Assembly: GCA_945865855.1 (NCBI GenBank)
Contig: CAMBES010000054.1
Location: forward strand, 1-9,140
Direction: 5' to 3'
Length of the DNA stretch: 9,140 bases
From: Rhizobium sp. Q54
GTDB taxonomy: Bacteria; Pseudomonadota; Alphaproteobacteria; Rickettsiales; UBA1997
The position numbers and the translations under genes are program-made. This document shows, piece by piece, positions 1 to 5,416 of the stretch (position 1 is its first letter; every line of letters begins with the position of its first letter). The notes beneath the pieces were generated by a model. That model was not told the DNA's origin. It did not search any database and worked only from the letters and a program-made list of their open reading frames with translations.

Positions 1-2
1 CT

Positions 3-641
3 TTAAGAAATTATTACGAAGAATGCCGAAAAAGAAGTTATGCTTGTTGTTTTTCACTCGATGTTCCGAAGGATGGTCATTGGAAGGAGTATGGCGGTAA
101 AGAGCCAGAAAAAGCCGTTTGCTTGGTTATGAATTTTGGTAAGTTAAAATCACTTTTGAATGGGACATTTGTAAATTCTGTTTTAGCAACAAATAGTGGC
201 ATTATTTTACCTAATCATGCCCTTGGAAAAGATCTGCTATGCCTTCATTTGGACGATCAAGGAAATATTATTAAACAATATTGCGCCGATAATATCGTTC
301 AAATTTTTTATCTAAATTATGGAGTGGTTAACTACGGTGATTTTGCAAATGATATTATTTTTCCTGATGTTAAGCCAGATCCGATTGAATATGTGTATTT
401 CAAGGACAGCAGATATGAAAAAGAGAAGGAGTTAAGAATTTCTTTATCTGCTATTGGAATGGGTAAAATAAAGCTTCCAGATGGTCAATTATTTGATTTT
501 CCAAAATCAATTCAATTTGAATTTAATCTTAATCAGGCACTTAATTGCGGTGCCATATCGCATATTGAAATATCTGATAAAACTTTTTTGCCAGAACTCG
601 CTGAAAAAATGAATGGCGCAAAATTAATCTTTAATAACTAG
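3..641 (+). CDS. DUF2971-like protein, C-terminal part (5' truncated by window edge)
   Basis: The frame is open from the first bases and gives 212 visible codons up to the TAG at 639-641; the real start lies upstream. An in-frame TTG (123) and ATG (129) exist, but coding clearly continues before them. Counting from codon 3-5 as residue 1, the stretch YACCFSLD (13-20), W27, Y30 and the VCLVMNF segment (39-45) resemble the DUF2971 pattern of a CFS-type strand, a tryptophan-tyrosine pair and a following hydrophobic strand. YEKEKELRIS (138-147) resembles the family's conserved E-x-E-x-R signature near the C-terminus. DUF2971 proteins are poorly characterised, often 200-300 aa long and common in accessory regions; no biochemical role can be assigned. 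There is no signal peptide or membrane segment in the visible part. The family call rests on motif resemblance only, while the reading frame itself looks real. Confidence 0.6.
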   Translation, partial: LRNYYEECRKRSYACCFSLDVPKDGHWKEYGGKEPEKAVCLVMNFGKLKSLLNGTFVNSVLATNSGIILPNHALGKDLLCLHLDDQGNIIKQYCADNIVQIFYLNYGVVNYGDFANDIIFPDVKPDPIEYVYFKDSRYEKEKELRISLSAIGMGKIKLPDGQLFDFPKSIQFEFNLNQALNCGAISHIEISDKTFLPELAEKMNGAKLIFNN

Positions 642-769
642 AAAAATCTTTTTGCGAAAAAAAAGATGCAAAATCCCCAAATCTCCGTTTCACGTTAACC
701 GAGTTTTTAGCAGAGGTATCAAGGCTTTATGCAATATCATCTGCAGAAAAACTCTCCGATTTTCTCTAT

Positions 770-1009
770 TTAAAAATGTTTCTTAGTAAAAATTCTACCA
801 TTTCCTGATTTTAAAAATTTCTCAAATTCAGCGGCTTTGAACTCATCTTCAAAGGCTATATAATTTTTAATTTTCCAAGGAAGGAATTTGTTTGTGTGGG
901 TTGATTTCCCGGAATTATGTTCGGTGAGTCGGCGTTTTAAATCTGAAGTGTAACCTATGTAGAAGCGATCGGGATTTTGTTGGCTTTCGAGGATGTAGGT
1001 GTAGTGCAT
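770..1009 (-). CDS. Small GIY-YIG domain protein (UPF0213/COG2827-like)
   Basis: This 79-aa protein consists of one GIY-YIG nuclease domain. The paired motifs are YIL at residues 5-7 and YIG at 17-19. The expected Arg follows in the helix (R27, within KRRLTEHN, with H31 after it), and a late Glu lies in EKFLK (E63), with the G-N-G-R turn at 69-72. These match the GIY, YIG, R-x3-H and E-x2-LK positions of the short stand-alone family of about 80-100 aa. Members are presumed metal-dependent DNA endonucleases or nucleic-acid binding proteins, but the physiological role of most is unknown. The ATG at 1009 is preceded by only a weak purine stretch. The gene is monocistronic, and its 5' side faces the repeat cluster next to tRNA-Ser. 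Such short genes are frequently mobile and often found in several copies per genome; that is general family knowledge and is not shown here. Confidence 0.85.
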   Translation of the reverse strand: MHYTYILESQQNPDRFYIGYTSDLKRRLTEHNSGKSTHTNKFLPWKIKNYIAFEDEFKAAEFEKFLKSGNGRIFTKKHF

Positions 1010-1061
1010 ATTTTCTGAGGGTGATCAGAGTTTGGTGGGGTTGGAGATTGTTGGACTAGCC

Positions 1062-1168
1062 CGCTTACGCACTTCGTGCTACAGCGCGGTCATCCGTTTT
1101 CGCTAACGCTACAGTCTTGCCCGTCTCCTGCGGAGCCAGTCGCGCTGTAGCGTAAGCGAAAGCGGATG
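1062..1168. repeat. Nested inverted-repeat cluster abutting tRNA-Ser 3' end
   Basis: Three related copies of one short repeat lie within 107 nt. The right copy (1141-1168) is in the opposite orientation to two left copies. Positions 1091-1114 pair with 1145-1168 at 22 of 24 positions. Positions 1062-1088 pair with 1141-1158 perfectly apart from a 9-nt insertion at 1070-1078, and that insertion creates its own mini-hairpin (GCAC-TTC-GTGC, 1069-1079). The central spacer carries a further small hairpin, CTCC-TGC-GGAG (1125-1135). The right arm runs up to and overlaps the CCA end of the tRNA gene, and the symmetry stops there. In a minus-strand transcript it would form a long hairpin right after the tRNA. 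There is no T-run, so it is not a standard terminator. It is best described as a palindromic, REP-like element; its family is not recognised. Confidence 0.8.
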
Positions 1169-1256
1169 GCGGAAGCGGTGAGATTCGAACTCACGGAACA
1201 CTTGCATGCTCGGCAGTTTTCAAGACTGCTGCCTTCAACCACTCGGCCACACTTCC
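1167..1256 (-). tRNA. tRNA-Ser (anticodon UGA), CCA encoded
   Basis: The minus strand folds as a class II tRNA of 90 nt including the encoded CCA. The acceptor stem GGAAGTG/CGCTTCC has one G-U pair, followed by discriminator G (1170) and CCA (1169-1167). The D arm is GCC-11 nt-GGC. The anticodon stem GCAGT/ACTGC encloses the loop CTTGAAA, with anticodon TGA at 1222-1220, which reads UCA and related serine codons. A long variable arm, typical of serine tRNAs, follows. The T arm contains the conserved GTTCGAATC loop. The gene lies alone between repeats: its 5' side adjoins tandem units that resemble its own 5' half, and its 3' side touches an inverted-repeat element. Confidence 0.96.
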
Positions 1257-1376
1257 ATAACTAAAATATTGCCTCTGCACCAGGGGCAACACCTCCATAG
1301 CTAAATATTGCCTCTGCACCAGGGGCAACACCTCCATAGCTGAAGATTGCCTCCGCACTAGAGAGGCTGCACTTTC
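1257..1376 (-). repeat. Three tandem 39-40 nt units resembling the 5' half of the adjacent tRNA-Ser
   Basis: Immediately upstream of the tRNA (reading the minus strand) are three head-to-tail units. Their conserved blocks lie at 1271-1296, 1310-1335 and 1349-1376, at spacings of 39 nt. The homologous block of the tRNA itself (1231-1256) lies 40 nt from the first. Each block starts like the tRNA 5' end (GGAGGTGTTGCC against GGAAGTGTGGCC). The two inner ones keep a D-arm-like GCC-11 nt-GGC hairpin, although the loop bases differ; over 26 nt, 16 positions match the tRNA. The outermost unit is more diverged and carries a 2-nt insertion. Blocks are joined by an AT-rich 13-14 nt linker such as AATATTTAGCTAT. 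Units 1 and 2 are nearly identical. There are no unique spacers, so this is not a CRISPR array. The origin from the tRNA is an inference. Confidence 0.75.
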
Positions 1377-1520
1377 AAACTATAATCTTATGTATGGTTG
1401 CTCAGCCGCGGGGGCCAAGGTTACACAAGGAAGTGGCAACCTATTTTAGGGTATTTTTATTTACAAGATGGCGTGTAGATTTGATGTGTAATTTTTTTGA
1501 TGTTCTCTTTTTTAAGCGCA
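1377..1520. other. Intergenic stretch without a recognisable gene
   Basis: No reading frame with coding character is seen on either strand. The only structure noted is a GC-rich patch bounded by a short dyad (GGTTGC at 1396-1401 and GCAACC at 1436-1441) in otherwise AT-rich DNA. On the minus strand this patch lies upstream of the tandem units and tRNA-Ser, so a tRNA promoter may be nearby, but no convincing -35/-10 pair could be picked out. Confidence 0.4.
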
Positions 1521-1650
1521 ATCCCTGTAAAAATTTACTAACTCAGTTCTAAATTATACTACAAAAATCACCGCTTTATTGGCGCTCGCGCTTTGATAGT
1601 CAGCGCGAGTTTAGAAAATTTAAAACTGAGTTAGTAAATTTTACAGGGAT
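1521..1650. mobile_element. MITE-like element with about 34-bp terminal inverted repeats
   Basis: The left end (1521-1555) and right end (1617-1650) are inverted copies over about 34 bp, with a single-base length difference in an A-run and one mismatch. Both outer ends read ATCCCTGT inward. The 61-nt core contains a second, GC-rich hairpin, CTCGCGCT (1585-1592) with AGCGCGAG (1602-1609). There is no coding capacity. Size (130 bp), long terminal inverted repeats and intergenic position fit a miniature inverted-repeat transposable element or a comparable bacterial palindromic element. No convincing target-site duplication is visible; an AT dinucleotide at each end could be either part of the repeat or a 2-bp duplication. 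The right end lies 35 bp before the ispG start, so the element forms part of the upstream region of that operon. The transposase family cannot be named from the ends alone. Confidence 0.7.
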
Positions 1651-1685
1651 GAAGTCTTAAAGAATTTGCTCTAATTTTTTTATTC

Positions 1686-2783
1686 ATGAACGAACTAAAC
1701 GAAATCCGTCCTTATCGCGCGATTCATCGACGCAAGTCTCGGAAAATTTTTGTGGGAAATGTTGCTATTGGTGGGGATGCGCCAGTTTCAGTGCAATCGA
1801 TGACGAATACGCCAACAACCGATATTCAAGGCACAATTCGCCAGGTGAATGAGTGCGCAGAGTTGGGTGCAGAGTTAATGAGAATTTCGATTCCAGATCA
1901 GGAATCTTCCGAGGCGTTGAAGCAAGTTATTCCACATTGCCAGGTGCCGATTATTGCCGACATCCATTTTCACTATCGTCGCGGCATCGAGGCGGCGCAG
2001 GCGGGGGCGAAATGTTTGCGGATTAATCCGGGCAATATTGGCTCTGACGAAAAAGTGAAAGAGGTGATTAAAGCGGCGAAAGATTACGGATGCGCGATTC
2101 GAATTGGGGTTAATGCGGGGTCGCTTGAAGCAGACTTACTGCAAAAATATAAAACGCCAACTCCTGAGGCTTTAGTTGAGTCAGCGCAACGTCACATGAG
2201 AATTCTTGAGGATAATGATTTTTTTGATTTCAAAATCAGCGTGAAGGCTTCCGATGTTTTTCTTGCGGTGGCAAGTTACAAAGCGCTTTCAGAGGTTTGT
2301 GATTACCCAATTCACATTGGAATTACCGAGGCAGGAAGTTTAGCAGCAGGAACGGTGAAATCTTCGATTGGCCTTGGAACGCTACTTTGGCAAGGCATTG
2401 GCGACACAATGCGTGTTTCACTTTCGGCTGATCCTAAAGAAGAAGTGAAGGTTGCTTACCAAATTTTAAAATCGCTTGGGCTGCGTCACCGCGGGGTAAA
2501 TTTGATTTCTTGCCCATCTTGCGCGCGTCAGGCTTTCGATGTAATCAAAACTGTAGAAGCAGTAGAGAAGAGGGTTGAGCACATTAAGAAGCCTTTAACA
2601 ATTTCTATTTTGGGTTGCGTTGTTAATGGACTCGGCGAAGCGGCACACACACAAATTGGTATTACTGGCGGCGGAGCAGGGCGACACAATGTTTACATGA
2701 ATGGCAAGCCAGATCATAAAGTTTCTAGTGAAGAATTGGTGGATCACATCGTCAATTTGATCGAAGCAGAAGCGAAAAAATAA
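1686..2783 (+). CDS. ispG: 4-hydroxy-3-methylbut-2-en-1-yl diphosphate synthase (IspG/GcpE)
   Basis: IspG is the cytoplasmic [4Fe-4S] enzyme that converts 2-C-methyl-D-erythritol 2,4-cyclodiphosphate to HMBPP, the penultimate step of the MEP isoprenoid pathway. The 365-aa length fits the compact proteobacterial form (E. coli about 372 aa). The N-terminal TIM-barrel part shows the typical VSVQSMTNTPTTD and ADIHFHYRRG stretches. The C-terminal cluster domain has CPSC (C276 and C279) and GCVVNGLGE (C311, E318). These four positions keep exactly the spacing of the E. coli cluster ligands C270, C273, C305 and E312. The ATG at 1686 lacks an obvious Shine-Dalgarno sequence, but the protein begins at the usual family position. 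It is the first gene of a five-gene run, with the next ATG 1 nt after its TAA. A MITE-like repeat ends 35 bp upstream. ispE of the same pathway lies further downstream. Confidence 0.97.
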   Translation: MNELNEIRPYRAIHRRKSRKIFVGNVAIGGDAPVSVQSMTNTPTTDIQGTIRQVNECAELGAELMRISIPDQESSEALKQVIPHCQVPIIADIHFHYRRGIEAAQAGAKCLRINPGNIGSDEKVKEVIKAAKDYGCAIRIGVNAGSLEADLLQKYKTPTPEALVESAQRHMRILEDNDFFDFKISVKASDVFLAVASYKALSEVCDYPIHIGITEAGSLAAGTVKSSIGLGTLLWQGIGDTMRVSLSADPKEEVKVAYQILKSLGLRHRGVNLISCPSCARQAFDVIKTVEAVEKRVEHIKKPLTISILGCVVNGLGEAAHTQIGITGGGAGRHNVYMNGKPDHKVSSEELVDHIVNLIEAEAKK

Positions 2784-2784
2784 G

Positions 2785-3495
2785 ATGCATTTCAATAAAA
2801 ATTTAATTGCCAAAAACTTTTCACTTGGGGCGAAAACTTACGATGAAGCGGCGCAGGTTCAGCTTGCTTCGGCTGAGGAATTAGTTGCGTTTATAATGCC
2901 TTATTTAAAAAAAGATGTGCAGATTTTAGACTTAGGTTCGGGGACAAGTTTTATTGCGAAGCAACTTGCGACTTATGAAATTACTGAGGTTGATATTTCG
3001 GCCGAAATGCTAAATTCTTGGCACGAGCGCCCTTCAAACGTTACCGCAATTCAGGCGGATTTTGAAAATTTACCTTTTGTAAAAAATAGTTTTGATCTGA
3101 TTATTTCTTCATTTGCCTTGCAGTGGATTTCAGATTTTGAAAAAAACTTTTCGCAATTTTTTGAGCTATTAAGGCCTAACGGAATTTTTGCTTTTTGTTT
3201 ACCAACAAATGGGTCGCTTGAGGAGATTCAAGATTTTAACATTAATGAATTTCCGACCAATTCTGAAATTAAAAACGCATTAAAAAAATCGAGGTTTAAC
3301 GAAAAACTTCTCGTACAAAAAACTATTCAACAAAAGTTTCAAAATAACCGCGAGGCTTTAAAGTTTTTAAAAAGAATTGGCGCAAATTCTCCTGCGAAAA
3401 CTAGGTTGCCTTTGAAAAGCTCAACCTACAAAAACCTAGGCGACGCGCTCTCTTGGAATATCTCATACTTCATTTACACTAAAAATGATCGTTAA
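2785..3495 (+). CDS. SAM-dependent methyltransferase, BioC-like
   Basis: This 236-aa class I methyltransferase has motif I ILDLGSGTSF (47-56, with D49 and the G51-x-G53 turn), the acidic residue closing strand 2 (D70 in VDIS) and the ADFENLPF / SFDLIISSFALQW block (91-114). The N-terminal pattern F-x-x-x-A-x-x-YD-x-A-x-x-Q (12-26) and the FALQW-x-x-DF segment are characteristic of BioC, the malonyl-ACP O-methyltransferase that primes biotin synthesis, and of its close relatives. NDUFAF5-type proteins share this fold, so the substrate is not certain. No other biotin genes are in the window, so the gene symbol is withheld. It follows the ispG stop codon by 1 nt and its last 11 nt overlap the next gene, indicating translational coupling within the operon. 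E. coli BioC is slightly longer (251 aa). It has no signal peptide and is presumably cytoplasmic. Confidence 0.8.
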   Translation: MHFNKNLIAKNFSLGAKTYDEAAQVQLASAEELVAFIMPYLKKDVQILDLGSGTSFIAKQLATYEITEVDISAEMLNSWHERPSNVTAIQADFENLPFVKNSFDLIISSFALQWISDFEKNFSQFFELLRPNGIFAFCLPTNGSLEEIQDFNINEFPTNSEIKNALKKSRFNEKLLVQKTIQQKFQNNREALKFLKRIGANSPAKTRLPLKSSTYKNLGDALSWNISYFIYTKNDR

Positions 3496-3913
3496 AATTT
3501 TTAAAAAAATACTTGGCAGACCTAGCACTAAGGAGGCTAAAGAAAGTAAAATTTCTGTAAATCTTCATGAGAAAGCGAGTAAGGTTCAAAAATTTCTAGA
3601 AGACAGATTCGAGTTCGCGAATGAAGAATTTTATGTCATTAAAAAGAAACTAGAAGATCTGCGCGAAACCAACTATAATCAGGGTTTGAAATATCTGGAA
3701 AGAGGCGATGTAAGAGATGCAATTTTTCGTTTTCGTATTGTTAGAAAATTCTGGCCTGATCTCTTAGATGCTCACTATCATTTGGCTTACGCACTTATGC
3801 TTAACAACAAGCCAGATAAGGCAAAAGTGATTTTGCAGGGGTTATTATTGAATCATCCAGACTTCGACCCGAAGGCGCGAGAGCTTCTAAATAAAATAGA
3901 AAATATCAGTTAG
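3485..3913 (+). CDS. Small tetratricopeptide-repeat protein
   Basis: The protein has 142 aa. A basic N-terminus (MIVKIFKKILGR) is followed by a charged helical stretch to about residue 60 and two TPR-like helix pairs at about 62-95 and 96-129. The second shows the usual A-x-x-x-L / N-x-x-P-D-x-A pattern (HLAYALMLNNKPDKA) and both end in a W/H-P-D or N-x-x-P-D turn. TPRs mediate protein-protein contacts; no catalytic motif is present. The start at 3485 overlaps the end of the methyltransferase gene by 11 nt, and the stop is 1 nt before the mlaA start, so it is firmly embedded in the operon. Its position next to mlaA and mlaC could mean a role in envelope assembly, but that is only an inference from context. 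The N-terminus is amphipathic rather than a clear signal peptide. Confidence 0.8.
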   Translation: MIVKIFKKILGRPSTKEAKESKISVNLHEKASKVQKFLEDRFEFANEEFYVIKKKLEDLRETNYNQGLKYLERGDVRDAIFRFRIVRKFWPDLLDAHYHLAYALMLNNKPDKAKVILQGLLLNHPDFDPKARELLNKIENIS

Positions 3914-3914
3914 A

Positions 3915-4652
3915 ATGCTTCGCAGGTTATTATTTTTATTGATCTTCACCTTTTTTGCACTTCCCGCTTTTGCCGCAACGGTTGATGACGAATTTGACAC
4001 TTATGAAAGCGCTCAGCCCGAAGAGTTTTATGATCCTTATGAAAAAATTAATCGTAAAGTTTTCGCGTTTAACAACACTTTAGATCGCTATTTACTTGAG
4101 CCAATTGCAAAAACTTATCGCAAGAGTTTGCCAGAGGTGGCTAGAGATGCGATTCATAATTTTCTTAATAATTTATCCTTGCCGATTTCTTCAATAAACT
4201 CGTTAGCGCAAGGCAAGACAGATAACGCACTCGCAACTTTTTCTAATTTTTTAATCAACAGCACGATTGGTCTCGCAGGTTTTATTGATGTCGCCTCTCA
4301 GAAAGGAATTTTTTATAAATACGAAGATTTTGGACAGACGCTCGGACGTTATGGAAGAGGCTCAGGAGCTTATTTTATGCTGCCGATTATTGGCCCAAGT
4401 TCAACGCGAGATCTTGGTGGATTTATTGTTGATAGGGCGGTTAGTCCAGTTGGTTTTAATGTTTTTGAAGTGGGTGGGCAAAGGGAGATAATGCCGCTAA
4501 AATATTTCGTTGGAATCGTCATAATTTCTGGAATTGACACTAGGGAGAGTCTCATCGATGTTATTGATAATATTCGTAGTGATTCATTTGATCCTTACGC
4601 AACAATTCGTAGCGCTTACTTACAAAAGCGTTTAAATGATATTAAGAACTAA
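3915..4652 (+). CDS. mlaA: MlaA/VacJ family outer-membrane phospholipid-transport protein
   Basis: MlaA removes mislocalised phospholipids from the outer leaflet of the outer membrane and hands them to periplasmic MlaC. The 245-aa length matches the family (E. coli 251). Family landmarks are the DPYEKINRKVFAFNN block (from D40), the ALDRY-like LDRYLLEPIAKTYR segment, the FLNNLSLPISSINSLAQGK stretch, EDFGQTLGRYGRGSG (137-151) and LPIIGPSSTRDLGG. The N-terminus is a clear signal sequence (MLRR, a hydrophobic core, then LPAFA-A near residues 20-21). Unlike the E. coli lipoprotein there is no lipobox cysteine, and the whole protein contains no cysteine, so it should be cleaved by signal peptidase I and not lipidated. 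The ATG is 1 nt after the TPR gene's stop, and mlaC starts 2 nt after its own stop. Confidence 0.95.
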   Translation: MLRRLLFLLIFTFFALPAFAATVDDEFDTYESAQPEEFYDPYEKINRKVFAFNNTLDRYLLEPIAKTYRKSLPEVARDAIHNFLNNLSLPISSINSLAQGKTDNALATFSNFLINSTIGLAGFIDVASQKGIFYKYEDFGQTLGRYGRGSGAYFMLPIIGPSSTRDLGGFIVDRAVSPVGFNVFEVGGQREIMPLKYFVGIVIISGIDTRESLIDVIDNIRSDSFDPYATIRSAYLQKRLNDIKN

Positions 4653-4654
4653 AC

Positions 4655-5257
4655 ATGAAAAAACTTTTTGCGATTTTATTCTTTTTTCTTTGTGCCCAAT
4701 CGAGCTTTGCGCAAGATGTTGAAAAGTCTGCAGCAGCAAGAAAATTTGTCGAAGAAATTGGAAATAAAGTTATCACCATTGCTGCCGAAAAAACTTCTGA
4801 CGCAGCAAGGCGCGCAAAAATTGTTAAGGTGATTGATGACGTGATTGATGCAGAATGGATCGGAAGATTTGTTCTTGGTAAAAATTATAAATCTTCTACT
4901 GAGGTTCAGCGCCAACGCTTCACTAATCTTTACCGCGATTTCATGATTAATACTTACGGTCCGAAATTTAAGGATTACAACGGGCGTAAATTTACGGTGA
5001 ATGAAGTGATAGAGCAGGGTGGGTTTTACATCGCAAAAGCAGAATTTTTGCCGCATGATTCTAACGTGCCGATCTCGGTTGATTTTAGAGTTAAAGAGCG
5101 CAACGGCAAGTTAGTGATTCTAGATTTTATTGCCGAGGGCATAAGCTTGATTGAGACGCAAAGATCAGAATTTAATTCTGCGATTTCGCAAAAAGGCACA
5201 GATAAATTTTTGGATGAGTTAACTGAAAGAGTCGAAAAATTGAAAAAGGCCAAGTAG
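4655..5257 (+). CDS. mlaC: MlaC family periplasmic phospholipid-binding protein
   Basis: MlaC (Ttg2D/toluene tolerance family) shuttles phospholipids between MlaA at the outer membrane and the MlaFEDB transporter of the inner membrane. The 200-aa precursor is close to E. coli MlaC (211). It has a typical signal peptide (MKK, hydrophobic core, SSFA-QD, cleavage after about A19). The diagnostic helix is at 83-108, where Q85, F89, Y93, T100-Y101-G102 and Y108 match the Q-x-x-x-F-x-x-x-Y...TY...Y pattern. It is followed by the VDFRVKERNGKLVILDFIAEGISLIETQRSEF beta-rich end of the lipid-binding fold. C13 within the signal core lacks a lipobox context. The gene follows mlaA by 2 nt and is the last member of the operon; genes for MlaD, MlaE and MlaF are absent and must be elsewhere if the pathway is complete. 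Confidence 0.93.
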   Translation: MKKLFAILFFFLCAQSSFAQDVEKSAAARKFVEEIGNKVITIAAEKTSDAARRAKIVKVIDDVIDAEWIGRFVLGKNYKSSTEVQRQRFTNLYRDFMINTYGPKFKDYNGRKFTVNEVIEQGGFYIAKAEFLPHDSNVPISVDFRVKERNGKLVILDFIAEGISLIETQRSEFNSAISQKGTDKFLDELTERVEKLKKAK

Positions 5258-5319
5258 CTATTTTTTACATCGTTCTTGTGTAAGTTTATCATTCGGTGTT
5301 TGAGATCTTATCTGCATCT

Positions 5320-5350
5320 TTGCCAGCTTACCTTCTTTCTGCGCAATAAT
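5320..5350 (+). promoter_or_regulatory. Possible sigma-70 type promoter for ispE
   Basis: In the 159-nt gap between mlaC and ispE, TTGCCA (5320-5325) and AATAAT (5345-5350) each match the -35 and -10 consensus at five of six bases. The 19-nt spacer is longer than ideal. It lies about 65 nt before the ispE ATG. No strong terminator follows mlaC, so read-through from the upstream operon is equally possible. Confidence 0.3.
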
Positions 5351-5416
5351 TACTAGAAGTCGAAATCGAGTTAAGGAACTGAGCCACCCAATCCACATAA
5401 TGACGGTTTTTGAATT

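Noticed and set aside
646..667. Inverted repeat ATCTTTTT / AAAAAGAT just after the DUF2971-like stop, as a terminator
   Set aside because: The stem is 8 bp and nearly all A-T, with no T-tract after it. Such poly-A/poly-T symmetry is expected by chance in AT-rich DNA.
1257..1376. CRISPR-like tandem repeats
   Set aside because: The units are contiguous with only a conserved 13-14 nt AT-rich linker, with no variable spacers and no cas genes. They match the neighbouring tRNA-Ser 5' half better.
1396..1441. A second tRNA or structured RNA in the GC-rich patch
   Set aside because: Only the outer 6-bp dyad pairs well; no T-loop sequence, anticodon arm or acceptor geometry could be fitted.
1640..1677. 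ispG promoter with its -35 in the MITE right arm (TTTACA at 1640)
   Set aside because: No -10-like hexamer occurs at 16-18 nt spacing (AATTTG is poor), and the nearest TAATTT is 26 nt away.
4676..5292. Minus-strand open frames opposite mlaC
   Set aside because: mlaC is clearly identified by signal peptide and family motifs; these antisense frames are Cys- and Phe-rich mirror translations without motifs.
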